Notes: generated from the letters alone by a model not told the origin. A stretch of DNA of 35,267 bases from an uncultured Ruminococcus sp. (GCA_902779285.1 CACZAZ010000014.1:1-35267), one strand, 5' to 3'. Counted from the stretch's first letter, positions 16,196-24,570 are shown. Program-made: numbers and translations.

Positions 16196-17581
16196 TCAGC
16201 GTCCGCCCATCATCAGGCGGCAGCGAAGTTCGGGACCGCCGAGACCCACGGGCATGGGCTGCTTCTTTCCGCAGAAGCCCGAACTCGACCAGGTCACGGT
16301 GTCGGAGACCATATCGACGGTCTTCAGCATCTCGAACGCCACGCCCGAGATGGTCGTGTCGAGCAGGGCGCGTCCGAGTTTTCCGTTCTTGATCTCGTAC
16401 CCCATCGTCACTCCGAACATAAACTCGCCCGTCGTGTCCGCCTGACCGTTGTTGGTGTCGATCAGATAATACCCGTCCTCGATCGACGCGATCATATCCG
16501 ACAGGCGCGAATGACCCGGCAGGATCGCGGTGTTCCGCATCCGGATCAGCGGCTCGTCCGAGAAGGCGTAGGCGCGGGCGTTGCCTTTCGGCTCCATCCC
16601 GAAGCGGCGGGCGGAGTCGCGGTTGTTCATATAGCCGATGAGGATCCCGTCCCGGATGATCTCGGCGTCGACTGCGGGGGTTCCCTCGTCGTCGACGTAG
16701 ACCGGGAGCGGCGCGGCTTTCCCGAACGCGGAATGGGCGAAGTCGGTGAGCGAAACGAGCGGGGAAGCGACCACCTTTCCGAGCATGGGACCCGCGACCG
16801 AGCCCCCGATCACGAGATCGGCTTCGACCGTGTGTCCGACCGCCTCGTGCGCCAGCATCCCGGTCAACTCGCCCCCGAGGATGCAGGTCTTGATCCCCGC
16901 TTCGGGGCGGACGCCCTCGGCTTTCGCGAGCAGTTTCCCGTAGAGCAGATCCACCTCGGGAAACACGTCCTTCGGATCGCGGAACAGCGCGTCGAAACTG
17001 CCGTATCCGCCGACGACGGAGGTCAGATCGACCGGCGCGCCGTCGGGCGACTCCGCCGTGAAGGACAGATAGAGATAGCAGCGGGGAAGGAAGGTGTGCG
17101 CGTCGGTCCCGCCCGAGACGGTCAGCACTTTTTCCATACTGTCCGCGCGGAAGCGGAGCCGGCGGCTGATCAGTTTCGGGCAGTTCTTTTCGATATAGGC
17201 GTCGACCTCCCGCGCAAACTCGACGTACGCCTTCTGTTCGGGGTCGCCGGGTTCCCGCGTCATACGGAAACGTCCGCTTTGCGCCTTCGGCAGGGCGGGT
17301 TTGCCGAGCGCCACCATTCCGTCGAGGAAGGCGGCGTTCTTTTTCGCTTCGTCAAGGACGGCTTTCACGCTCTCCTCCGACACGTCCGCGACCGAGGCGA
17401 ACCCGGCGACCCCTCCGCGGATCACTCTCGCGGACAGCCCCGCGGTCTCGGAGCGCTCGTTCGTCAGAAGATCGCCCTGCGCCAGGGCGACCGTGCGGAC
17501 CGTGTTCCGCTGGCGGCGGACTTCGGCGTCCGGCTCGCCCGCGAACAGATCCCGTCCCGTAAGATCAAATTCCCTTAACAA
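16196..17581 (-). CDS. tldD: TldD zinc metalloprotease subunit
   Basis: This encodes 461 residues starting at a TTG (17581). A longer frame begins 24 bases upstream but would place the AAGGAGG site (17590-17596) inside the coding region. From the TTG start the spacing is an ideal 8 bases. The zinc site HEAVGH is at 245-250, in the context GGELTGMLAHEAVGHTVEAD. C437 in GFCGKK corresponds to the third metal ligand of E. coli TldD. With TldE it forms a cytoplasmic peptidase that digests peptides threaded into a closed chamber. It is the first gene behind a perfect promoter and heads the six-gene minus-strand run. Confidence 0.93.
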   Translation of the reverse strand: MLREFDLTGRDLFAGEPDAEVRRQRNTVRTVALAQGDLLTNERSETAGLSARVIRGGVAGFASVADVSEESVKAVLDEAKKNAAFLDGMVALGKPALPKAQSGRFRMTREPGDPEQKAYVEFAREVDAYIEKNCPKLISRRLRFRADSMEKVLTVSGGTDAHTFLPRCYLYLSFTAESPDGAPVDLTSVVGGYGSFDALFRDPKDVFPEVDLLYGKLLAKAEGVRPEAGIKTCILGGELTGMLAHEAVGHTVEADLVIGGSVAGPMLGKVVASPLVSLTDFAHSAFGKAAPLPVYVDDEGTPAVDAEIIRDGILIGYMNNRDSARRFGMEPKGNARAYAFSDEPLIRMRNTAILPGHSRLSDMIASIEDGYYLIDTNNGQADTTGEFMFGVTMGYEIKNGKLGRALLDTTISGVAFEMLKTVDMVSDTVTWSSSGFCGKKQPMPVGLGGPELRCRLMMGGR

Positions 17582-17589
17582 TGCGGTAT

Positions 17590-17596
17590 CCTCCTT
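17590..17596 (-). promoter_or_regulatory. ribosome binding site fixing the tldD start
   Basis: AAGGAGG on the minus strand, 8 bases before the TTG at 17581. It excludes the longer in-frame start at 17605. Confidence 0.85.
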
Positions 17597-17625
17597 GTAG
17601 TCCAAGTAATGTATATACCTTTTCT

Positions 17626-17654
17626 ATTATACATTCACTCGCCCCGTCTGTCAA
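17626..17654 (-). promoter_or_regulatory. consensus sigma-A promoter for the tldD operon
   Basis: On the minus strand TTGACA (17649-17654), a 17-base spacer and TATAAT (17626-17631): a match to consensus at all 12 positions. The leader would be only about 40 bases. Confidence 0.92.
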
Positions 17655-17764
17655 GTGAAACGAGGGATCCCGCCGCCCGAAAAAATCTTCCGGGGTCCCG
17701 CATAATTCCCGTCGGTCTGTCAAGAATATGGAATACATCAACGATCTGGAAAGGAAACAGCAGG

Positions 17765-18475
17765 ATGGAAAACAAAAAGCAGACAAACGAAGCACAACGT
17801 GAGGAGAGGGCGAGAGCCAACCGGATCCTGTATCTGGTGATCGCCCTGATCCTCTGCCTCGGCGCCGCGATCGCCGGGATCGCCGCTTCGGTCACGTCGG
17901 GCAGACGCGCGAAACCGGTCGCCGGGACCGACGCGCCCGCCGTCACGACCGGGAGCGAGACCGCGCCCGGGACCGAGGGGAGCAGGGACGCCGCCGCCGA
18001 ACCCGAGGACCGGGTCCCCACGCTCTCGGCGCCCCTTTCGGGAAAGGTCTACCGCGCCCACGATCTGACCGTCCCGGTCTACTCGGTCACGCTCGACGAA
18101 TACCGGGTCCACAACGGGGTCGATATCTTGTCGGAAGCGGGCGGCGACGTGAGGGCGATGGCAAGCGGTATCGTCACGGAAATTTCCGACCACCCCCTTC
18201 TCGGTCACAGCGTCTCGGTGCTCCACGCGGGCAACCTGACCTCGATCTACCGCAATCTGGTGCCGGAGGAGATCGACGGTCTTGCGGTCGGCGCCTCCGT
18301 TGGCGCGGGACAGGTGATCGGTCACGTCGGGGACACGGCGCTTGTCGAATGCTGCGACGAACCGCATCTGCACCTTGAAACGACCCTCTCCGGCGTGTCG
18401 GTCGATCCGCTCGACTACGTACCGGAGGAGAGCATCGCCGCGAGCTTTTCTTACGACGAGTCGTTCGAGGGCTGA
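17765..18475 (+). CDS. membrane-anchored LytM (M23) protein, SpoIIQ-like
   Basis: This encodes 236 residues. A charged cytoplasmic N-terminus (1-20) is followed by one transmembrane helix (21-42), a Thr/Ala/Gly-rich linker (45-85) and a LytM domain (about 90-225). The zinc ligands of active M23 enzymes are present: H116 and D120 in HNGVD, and H201/H203 in PHLHLE. Single-helix anchor plus short linker plus LytM is the layout of SpoIIQ, the forespore protein that binds SpoIIIAH during engulfment. Clostridial SpoIIQ keeps the metal site, whereas the B. subtilis protein has lost it. I see no spoIID next to it and no convincing sporulation-sigma promoter, so a vegetative peptidoglycan role is possible. 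Confidence 0.75.
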   Translation: MENKKQTNEAQREERARANRILYLVIALILCLGAAIAGIAASVTSGRRAKPVAGTDAPAVTTGSETAPGTEGSRDAAAEPEDRVPTLSAPLSGKVYRAHDLTVPVYSVTLDEYRVHNGVDILSEAGGDVRAMASGIVTEISDHPLLGHSVSVLHAGNLTSIYRNLVPEEIDGLAVGASVGAGQVIGHVGDTALVECCDEPHLHLETTLSGVSVDPLDYVPEESIAASFSYDESFEG

Positions 18476-18485
18476 TCTCACCCAA

Positions 18486-18519
18486 ACCGGGGTTTCCGCC
18501 GGACGGCGGGAGCCCCGGT
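18486..18519 (+). terminator. GC-rich hairpin after the LytM gene
   Basis: Nested stems ACCGGGG/CCCCGGT (18486-18492, 18513-18519) enclose CCGCC/GGCGG. It lies 10 bases after the stop codon but lacks a T tract, so it may terminate weakly or protect the 3' end. Confidence 0.4.
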
Positions 18520-18553
18520 CGGTCCGCTTTCGGGCGAAAAAAGAAAAAAGCGG

Positions 18554-18582
18554 TTGATTTTCCGCTCGGGATATGGTATACT
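18554..18582 (+). promoter_or_regulatory. sigma-A promoter for homoserine dehydrogenase
   Basis: TTGATT (18554-18559), a 17-base spacer and TATACT (18577-18582). Transcription would start about 48 bases before the ATG. No T-box or riboswitch fits in that leader. Confidence 0.8.
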
Positions 18583-18636
18583 ACTGTCCGAAAAAAACCA
18601 ACCCGGGGCGACCCGGCTGACGAAGAAGGTGGACCG

Positions 18637-19869
18637 ATGGCGAAGATTGCGATCATGGGACTCGGCGTCGTGGGCGGCGGGACCGCGGACCTGCTTACCG
18701 AGAACCGGGAGAAGATCCGCGCGGCTTGCGGTGAATACCTCGATCTGAAATACGTTCTGGACATCCGGGATATGCCGGAGAGCCCCTACCGCGACCTGAT
18801 CGTGCACGATATCGACGTGATCGCGGAGGATCCCGAGGTGTCGATCGTCGCGGAGACCATCGGCGGCGTGAAGCACGCTTACGACCACACCGTCCGTCTG
18901 CTCAAGGCGGGCAAGAGCGTCGTCACCTCCAACAAACAACTCGTTTCGGAGCACGGCGCGGAACTGCTCGCGCTGGCGAAGGAGAACGGCTGCCGCTATC
19001 TGTTCGAGGCGTCGACCGGCGGCGGGATCCCCGTGATCGGTCCCGTCTCCCGCGACCTTTCCTGCAACGAGATCACCGAGATATCGGGGATCCTGAACGG
19101 CACGACCAACTACATCCTGACCCGTATGCGGGACGGCGGCGTGGGCTTTGAGACCGCGCTTGCCGAGGCGCAGCGGAAAGGATACGCGGAGAGGGATCCC
19201 TCCGCCGACGTCGAGGGCGCCGACGCCTGCCGCAAGATCTCGATCCTGGCGGCGACCGCGATGGGCAAACTGATCCCGCCGTCGCGCATCCACACCGAGG
19301 GCATCACCGCCATCCGGCAGAGCGACGTCGCGGCTGCCGCGTCTATGGGAGCGGCGGTCAAATTGCTCGGACGGGCGGTCAGACGCGGGGGCGAATGCTT
19401 CGTTCTGGTCTCTCCGTTCTTCGTTCCGGGAAACTCTCCGCTCGCGCACGCCGACGGGGTGTATAACGCGATCTCGGTCACCGGCAACTACGTCGGGGAC
19501 GTGATGTTCTACGGCCGCGGCGCGGGTGCGAAAGCGACGGCGTCCGCCGTGGTCGCGGACCTGATCGCCGCGAAGACCGACGCGTCGCCCGTCCCGACCT
19601 GGGAGGAGGCGGGGGAGGATTTTCCGACCGAATTCGGCAGTTTCGTCTGCCCGCGCTATCTCGCCTTTTCCGGTATCGAACGCAACGCCGTCCGCGTCGT
19701 GTTCGGAGACGTGACCTTCCTCTCGGGCGCCGAGGGCGAGGTCGCTTTCATCACTTCTCAACAGACCGAGCGCGAGTGCGCCGACGGGATCGCCCGCCTT
19801 TCAACGGGGGGCGGTCAACTGCTCTCGATGATCCGGGTGTACGAGTCGGGCGAGCGCCCCGAGGCGTGA
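18637..19869 (+). CDS. hom: homoserine dehydrogenase
   Basis: This encodes 410 residues. It reduces aspartate semialdehyde to homoserine with NAD(P)H, the branch point to threonine and methionine. The Rossmann motif GLGVVGGG is at 8-15. SNK is at 98-100 (Lys100), the family loop ISGILNGTTNYI at 149-160, and the catalytic pair D196/K200 in GADACRK. The C-terminal 75 residues occupy the place of the ACT regulatory domain but are short and divergent, so threonine feedback may be altered. GAAGGTGG lies 6-8 bases before the ATG. The 3' end overlaps the convergent symporter gene by 119 bases. Confidence 0.95.
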   Translation: MAKIAIMGLGVVGGGTADLLTENREKIRAACGEYLDLKYVLDIRDMPESPYRDLIVHDIDVIAEDPEVSIVAETIGGVKHAYDHTVRLLKAGKSVVTSNKQLVSEHGAELLALAKENGCRYLFEASTGGGIPVIGPVSRDLSCNEITEISGILNGTTNYILTRMRDGGVGFETALAEAQRKGYAERDPSADVEGADACRKISILAATAMGKLIPPSRIHTEGITAIRQSDVAAAASMGAAVKLLGRAVRRGGECFVLVSPFFVPGNSPLAHADGVYNAISVTGNYVGDVMFYGRGAGAKATASAVVADLIAAKTDASPVPTWEEAGEDFPTEFGSFVCPRYLAFSGIERNAVRVVFGDVTFLSGAEGEVAFITSQQTERECADGIARLSTGGGQLLSMIRVYESGERPEA

Positions 19870-21121
19870 CCGGCTTTCCCCCGAAACGACCCGTGAGTTC
19901 CGCGGACAGATGCGATATTCTGTCCGCTTTTTTTATGAGCGCCGCCAGATTCAGAACGGCGAGCAGACCGAGGAACAGATCGGAGAGGAAAAAGAGCAGT
20001 CCGCGCGAAAGGAACGCCCCGCAGAACAGAAAGAACGCCAGAACGAACGGGAAGATCCGCCCGTTCCCCCCGAGCGCTTCGATCGCGGTCTCCCCGTAAA
20101 AGCAGTAGGAGACCGCCGTCGCGAAGGCGAAAAGGTAGACCGACGCCGGGAGCAGAAGATCGGCGCCGACCCCGAAGACCGAACGGAACGCCGAAAGGAC
20201 CGGCGCGACCCCGTCCCCGGAAGCCCCGGCGCAGAGGATCGCGAGCCCGGTCAGCGTGCAGAGGAACAGCGTGTCAACCGCCACCTCGATCACCCCCGCC
20301 GCCCCTTGTTTCGCCGGATCTCCGATCCCAGAAGCGGCGTGGGCGACCGACGCCGTTCCGCAGCCCCCTTCGTTCGAGAGCAGCCCCCGTCGGAATCCGA
20401 CCGACGCCCGCCGGATCACCGCCCCGATCCCGCCTCCCGCCGCCGCGCGGAGCGAGAACGCGTCCCGGAACACCGAGCCGAGAACGCCCGGAAGCCGCGC
20501 CCGGAAACAGGCGATCACCCCGAGACAGAGAAACGAATAGAGCAGCGTGACGAACGGGATCACCCGGCTCGACACGGCGCGGATGCGCGAAAACCCGCCC
20601 GCCGTCGCGAAAACCACCGGGACCGCGACGAGAAGACCCGAGATCGCCGCGGGGACGCCGAACGCGACGCGCCCCGCCTCCGAGACCGCCGCGCTCTGGA
20701 GCCCTCCGCCGAGGGTGAGCGACAGCCCGAGCAGAGCGGCGGGAAAGACGGTCTTCGTGATCTTCCCGCCGAGATAGCGGGGAAGTCCGGGCGGGTCCGC
20801 GGTATCCAGCGCCAGCGCCGTTTCCGCGAAATGCAGCCCCATCGACAGGAGCGCCGAGACCCACGTCCAGAACAGAGCGCCCGCACCTCCGACGGAGATC
20901 GCGGCGGCGACCCCGGTGATGTTCCCGACCCCGAGCGTGCCGCCGAGCGCCACGGCGAGCGCCGAGAGGGAGGCGCGCCGATCCCCTTTGCCCAAGGCGA
21001 GCCGAAGGGTGCGCAGCGGGTGCAGCAGGTAAAAGCCCCGCAGACGGACGAGAAAAAAGAGACCGCCCGAAAAAAGCAGGAGAGGAACGATCCCCTGCGC
21101 GGCGGCTCCGATCCGATCCAC
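19751..21121 (-). CDS. AGCS-family sodium:amino-acid symporter
   Basis: This encodes 456 residues from a GTG start 6 bases after AAAGGGGGG. It has the multiple hydrophobic helices of the alanine/glycine:cation symporter family. Family signatures are VGNITGVAAAISVGGAGALF (about residues 65-84; the usual form starts GTGNIAGVA) and GLLSNEGGCGTASVAHAAS (about residues 245-263; usual form GLFSNEAGxGSAPIAHAA). It should import alanine, glycine or a similar amino acid with sodium. The last 40 residues are Arg/Pro-rich, not membrane-like, and are encoded antisense to the end of hom; the conserved part ends near KKADRISHL. It may be an extension produced by loss of an earlier stop codon. Confidence 0.9.
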   Translation of the reverse strand: MDRIGAAAQGIVPLLLFSGGLFFLVRLRGFYLLHPLRTLRLALGKGDRRASLSALAVALGGTLGVGNITGVAAAISVGGAGALFWTWVSALLSMGLHFAETALALDTADPPGLPRYLGGKITKTVFPAALLGLSLTLGGGLQSAAVSEAGRVAFGVPAAISGLLVAVPVVFATAGGFSRIRAVSSRVIPFVTLLYSFLCLGVIACFRARLPGVLGSVFRDAFSLRAAAGGGIGAVIRRASVGFRRGLLSNEGGCGTASVAHAASGIGDPAKQGAAGVIEVAVDTLFLCTLTGLAILCAGASGDGVAPVLSAFRSVFGVGADLLLPASVYLFAFATAVSYCFYGETAIEALGGNGRIFPFVLAFFLFCGAFLSRGLLFFLSDLFLGLLAVLNLAALIKKADRISHLSAELTGRFGGKPVTPRGARPTRTPGSSRAVDRPPLKGGRSRRRTRARSVEK

Positions 21122-21221
21122 GGCGATCCCCCCTTTCGCGTTTCGTTCACTCTATGCCGCGGGCGGCGCGTCCTATGCCCGGGCGCAGCCGTCCGACCCG
21201 CCCGAAAAATAGGAAAAGCGA

Positions 21222-21250
21222 TTGACAACGCCCCTTCCGTATGGTATAAT
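21222..21250 (+). promoter_or_regulatory. consensus sigma-A promoter for the acyl-CoA ligase
   Basis: TTGACA (21222-21227), a 17-base spacer and TATAAT (21245-21250), all 12 positions matching consensus. The leader is about 67 bases. Confidence 0.92.
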
Positions 21251-21271
21251 ACGAAAGTGGGTGCGCCTCCC

Positions 21272-21287
21272 CTCCCGCAAGCGGGAG
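21272..21287 (+). promoter_or_regulatory. leader hairpin before the acyl-CoA ligase
   Basis: CTCCCGC-AA-GCGGGAG, a perfect 7-base-pair stem starting about 15 bases into the transcript. It has no following T tract, so it looks like a 5' stabilising or regulatory stem rather than a terminator. Confidence 0.5.
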
Positions 21288-21323
21288 AACAGAGGATGTG
21301 CGTCACTCCATCGGAGGAACTTC

Positions 21324-23084
21324 ATGAACATTCTCAAAGTACTCAATTTTACCAACAAGAGATCGGCTGCTCCCGGGCGTCCGATCCCCGGAAAGGCGAA
21401 GACCGAGCGCCGCTACACCCCCGCGCACACCGCTCCGGACTTCTGCCGTACAATCGAACAGCACGGCGACAGGATCGCCTATGAATATTTCGTTTCCCCG
21501 ACCGATACGGCGACCATGACCTATACCGAGTTCGCCGGGATGGTGCGCCGCTTCTCCGCGGGTCTTGAAAAACTCGGGATGTCCCACGGGCGCGTCGCCG
21601 TCATCGGGGAGACCTCTCCGAAGTGGGTCGCCGCCTACCTCGCCGTGATGGCGCAGGGCGGGGTCGTCGTCCCGATGGATCGCGAACTCGCGCCGAGCGA
21701 GATCTGCGGATTCCTTTCGGGCATCAGCTGCGACGCGGTCGTGGCGGCTCCCTCGCTTGACGAATCTCTCGCGGATCTGCTCACGAATCATCCCTCCGTC
21801 CGTTACTATATCACGATGGGCGAGGAAAAGAAAAACGATAAGGTCACGCTCTGGAGCGAGGTCGAACGGTCGGGCGCCGAGGCGGTCGAAGCGGGATGGG
21901 ATTATCCGCCCTGCCGTTCCCGCGGCGAACTTGCCGAGATGCTCTTCACGTCCGGCACGACGGGATCGAGCAAGTGCGTGATGCTCTGCCAGCGCAACGT
22001 TTTCTCGGTGGTCAATTCCTGCGCCGAGTCGGTCGATTTCACCCCCGACGAGGTGGTGGTCTCGGTACTTCCGATGCACCACACCTACGGGCTTGCTTGT
22101 ATGCTTGCCGAACTGCTCTACGGCGTGAGGGTCTGTATCAACGACTCGCTCCGCCACGTTCTGCGCAACTTCGCGCGGTTCCGTCCGACCGCTCTGGTCC
22201 TGGTCCCGCTGTTCGTGCAGACCATGTATAAGAAGATCATCAACGAGGTCGAGAAGAAGGGCAAACTCCGCACCTTCAACGCCGGCATCGCCGCCTCCCG
22301 CGTGATGATCAAGGTCGGCGTCGACCTGCGCAAAAAACTGTTTGCCGAGGTGCGCGAAGCGTTCGGCGGACGGCTCGAAAAGATCATCTGCGGCGGCGCT
22401 CCCTTAAAACCCGATCTGATCTACGCCTTCGAGGATTTCGGCATTTCGATCTACGAGGGCTACGGCATCACCGAATGCGCGCCGCTCGCCGCCGTCACCC
22501 CGTACTACAAGCGGAAATCCGGCTCGGTCGGTCCGTCGGTCCCCTGCTGCACCATCCGCGTCGACGGAGAGACCATCAACGAACTCGGCTTTGCGGAGGG
22601 CGAGATCCAGATCCACGGCGACAACGTGATGCTCGGCTACTTCGAGAACCCCGAGGCGAACGCCGCCGCCTTCACCGACGACGGCTGGTACCGCACCGGC
22701 GACGTCGGGTATATGGACGCCGACGGCTACGTTTATATCACCGGGCGTATGAAATCGGTCATCGTGCTTGAAAACGGAAAGAACGTCTTCCCCGAGGAGA
22801 TCGAGGAGTATCTCGGCTCGATCGACCTGATCGCGGAGAGCGTGGTGGTCGGGCGCAAGAGCGAGGACGGCGACAGCGTGGTCCTGACCGCGATCGTGTT
22901 CCCGAACGCCGATAAGTTCGAGGAGACCGCTACCGACGAGGAGAAACTCGAGGCGATCAAGCACGCGATCCGCAGGATCAACAAGAAACTGCCGAGTTTC
23001 AAGCAGGTACGCGAGGTCGAACTCAGGAACGAGGAGTTCCCGAAGACCACCTCGAAGAAGATCAGAAGACACCTGATCAAGTGA
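21324..23084 (+). CDS. AMP-forming acyl-CoA synthetase (long-chain fatty-acid ligase type)
   Basis: This encodes 586 residues. The start is the ATG at 21324, 6 bases after CGGAGGAAC; an earlier in-frame ATG would lie inside the promoter. ANL-superfamily motifs are in order: P-loop FTSGTTGSSK from residue 208, YGITE 380-384, YRTGD 456-460, the hinge GRMKSVIVLENGKN, and the catalytic Lys near KTTSKKIRR at the C-terminus. It activates a carboxylic acid, probably a fatty acid, as acyl-AMP and transfers it to CoA or another thiol. The N-terminal 35 residues are basic and could associate with the membrane. The next gene makes a CoA precursor, a plausible metabolic link. Confidence 0.88.
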   Translation: MNILKVLNFTNKRSAAPGRPIPGKAKTERRYTPAHTAPDFCRTIEQHGDRIAYEYFVSPTDTATMTYTEFAGMVRRFSAGLEKLGMSHGRVAVIGETSPKWVAAYLAVMAQGGVVVPMDRELAPSEICGFLSGISCDAVVAAPSLDESLADLLTNHPSVRYYITMGEEKKNDKVTLWSEVERSGAEAVEAGWDYPPCRSRGELAEMLFTSGTTGSSKCVMLCQRNVFSVVNSCAESVDFTPDEVVVSVLPMHHTYGLACMLAELLYGVRVCINDSLRHVLRNFARFRPTALVLVPLFVQTMYKKIINEVEKKGKLRTFNAGIAASRVMIKVGVDLRKKLFAEVREAFGGRLEKIICGGAPLKPDLIYAFEDFGISIYEGYGITECAPLAAVTPYYKRKSGSVGPSVPCCTIRVDGETINELGFAEGEIQIHGDNVMLGYFENPEANAAAFTDDGWYRTGDVGYMDADGYVYITGRMKSVIVLENGKNVFPEEIEEYLGSIDLIAESVVVGRKSEDGDSVVLTAIVFPNADKFEETATDEEKLEAIKHAIRRINKKLPSFKQVREVELRNEEFPKTTSKKIRRHLIK

Positions 23085-23089
23085 TATCG

Positions 23090-23127
23090 CCGCCGTTCCC
23101 CGCAGCCGTTCGGACGGGGGACGGCGG
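23090..23127 (+). terminator. hairpin after the acyl-CoA ligase
   Basis: CCGCCGTTCCCC pairs with GGGGGACGGCGG (12 base pairs including G-T) around a 14-base loop, followed by only TTT. It is probably a weak or partial terminator, because coaW starts 37 bases later with no promoter seen. Confidence 0.45.
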
Positions 23128-23164
23128 TTTCGGAAAACCCCCTCGGGGGAAGAAGGAGGTTCCC

Positions 23165-23998
23165 ATGCGGAACGTTGTGATCGGGATCGACGTGGGCGGA
23201 AGCACCACGAAGATCGTCGGATTTGAAAAAACGGCGGAGGGATCGAAACTGATCGCCCCGCTTTACGTGCGCGCCTCGGATCCCCTGACCTCGATCTACG
23301 GCGCGTTCGGTAAATTCACCTCGGAAAACAAACTCTCGCTCGAGGAGATCAGCCGCGTGATGATGACCGGCGTGGGCGCCGCCGCCGTCACGGGACCCAT
23401 CTATTCGCTGCCCTGCGAGACGGTCTCCGAGTTCGACAGCATCGGGCTCGGGGGGCTCTACCTCTCGGGGCTCGACGAGGCGATCGTCGCCAGTCTCGGC
23501 ACCGGTACCGCCGTCGTTCACGCGAAGAAGGGCGGCGAGATCACCTACCTCGGCGGCACCGGGGTCGGCGGCGGTACCCTGATGGGGCTTTCAAGACTGC
23601 TCTTGAAAATGGACAGCGTCGAACATATCTCCGACCTCGCGGACGAGGGGGATCTCGGCAACGTCGACCTCCGCATCTCGGATATGGCGAACCGCGACCG
23701 TCTCTGTGGGATGCCCGCGGATATGACCGCCGCCAACTTCGGAAAGATCAGCGATCTGGCGAGCCGGGCGGATATTTCGCTCGGGGTGATGAATATGGTG
23801 TTCGAGACGGTCGGTATGGTCTCGCTCTTCGCCGCGCGGAGCCGCGGGGTGAAGGATATCGTGATGACCGGCAACCTGACCACCATCCCGTACTGCAGGA
23901 CCGTGATGGAAAAATTGAACGAGATGTTCGACGTGCATTTCCTGATCCCCGATCTCGCCACCTACGGCACCGTGATCGGCACCGCTCTGCGCGGCTGA
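23165..23998 (+). CDS. coaW: type II pantothenate kinase
   Basis: This encodes 277 residues, the usual size of bacterial type II PanK (S. aureus CoaW type). It phosphorylates pantothenate in the first step of CoA synthesis. ASKHA-fold motifs are GIDVGGSTTK (7-16), SLGTGTAVV (about 113-121), GGTGVGGGTLMGLS and TGNLTTIP near the C-terminus. The start is the ATG at 23165, 6 bases after AAGGAGG. This type is insensitive to CoA feedback in characterised members and is found in some Firmicutes. It lies between the acyl-CoA ligase and a CBS protein. Confidence 0.92.
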   Translation: MRNVVIGIDVGGSTTKIVGFEKTAEGSKLIAPLYVRASDPLTSIYGAFGKFTSENKLSLEEISRVMMTGVGAAAVTGPIYSLPCETVSEFDSIGLGGLYLSGLDEAIVASLGTGTAVVHAKKGGEITYLGGTGVGGGTLMGLSRLLLKMDSVEHISDLADEGDLGNVDLRISDMANRDRLCGMPADMTAANFGKISDLASRADISLGVMNMVFETVGMVSLFAARSRGVKDIVMTGNLTTIPYCRTVMEKLNEMFDVHFLIPDLATYGTVIGTALRG

Positions 23999-24024
23999 TC
24001 CGACTTTGACCGAAAGGACATAGG

Positions 24025-24447
24025 ATGAATATTCTCCGATTTCTGACCCCGAAGAGCGCGGTCTGCTATCTCTACCACGATTTTACCCTCCGGCAGGCGC
24101 TGGAGAAGATGTTTTTCCACCGCCACCACGCCGTCCCCGTCATCGACCGGAAGGGGCGCTACGTCGGCTCGGTCTCGGACGGCGATTTTCTCCGCGTTCT
24201 CTACGAAGCGGAGAGCGGCGACCTGCATACGCTGGAGCACAGACGGCTGAAGGAGATCGTCCGGCGCGACGTCAATCCCGCGGTCAGGCAGGACGCGTCG
24301 GTCTCAGATCTGCTCGGACGGGTGAAGCAGAACGCCTTCGTCCCCGTCGAGGACGACAGGGGGAGTTTCATCGGCATCGTGACCCGCCGCGATATCATCA
24401 ATTATTTCATCGACGAATACGAAAGGAACGACGATCTTGCAAAATAA
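24025..24447 (+). CDS. CBS-domain pair protein
   Basis: This encodes 140 residues, consisting of two CBS motifs and nothing else. The first runs over about residues 18-60 (HHAVPVIDRKGRYVGSVSDG) and the second over about 80-130 (AFVPVEDDRGSFIGIVTRRD). Such stand-alone pairs bind adenine nucleotides and act as energy or ligand sensors for a partner protein. It has GAAAGGA before the ATG and begins 27 bases after coaW. It might modulate CoaW or the ligase; this is inference from position only. Confidence 0.85.
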   Translation: MNILRFLTPKSAVCYLYHDFTLRQALEKMFFHRHHAVPVIDRKGRYVGSVSDGDFLRVLYEAESGDLHTLEHRRLKEIVRRDVNPAVRQDASVSDLLGRVKQNAFVPVEDDRGSFIGIVTRRDIINYFIDEYERNDDLAK

Positions 24448-24470
24448 TTTCTCTTTTTTGCGGAAAACTA

Positions 24471-24499
24471 TTGCAATCAAGGGAAAAGTATGCTATAAT
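24471..24499 (+). promoter_or_regulatory. sigma-A promoter for the rimP-nusA-infB operon
   Basis: TTGCAA (24471-24476), a 17-base spacer and TATAAT (24494-24499). It starts about 24 bases after the CBS gene ends. Confidence 0.85.
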
Positions 24500-24523
24500 C
24501 TTTACGAAGATGATAAGATGTAA

Positions 24524-24553
24524 GAGTGGGTCGTTTCCCACTCCTACTTTTTT
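24524..24553 (+). promoter_or_regulatory. leader hairpin with T tract: candidate attenuator of rimP
   Basis: GAGTGGG (24524-24530) pairs with CCCACTC (24537-24543) around a TCGTTT loop, and a run of six T follows at 24548-24553. It sits between the promoter and the rimP start, where an intrinsic terminator would give attenuation of the whole operon. A similar GTGGG/CCCAC hairpin ahead of rimP is something I recall from other Firmicutes. Since nusA lies downstream, autoregulation by NusA is plausible. Confidence 0.6.
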
Positions 24554-24570
24554 GTGAGGGAGGGATCGCT

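Noticed and set aside
14297..17578. A very long plus-strand open frame (1093 codons) opposite tldD, tldE, the deacetylase and uvrB
   Set aside because: It is the antisense shadow of four well-recognised genes in GC-rich DNA. It has an Arg/Asp/Gly-heavy composition and no ribosome binding site.
17655..17764. Sporulation-sigma promoter for the SpoIIQ-like gene
   Set aside because: CATAATT at 17701 resembles a sigma-G -10, but no matching -35 lies 17-18 bases upstream.
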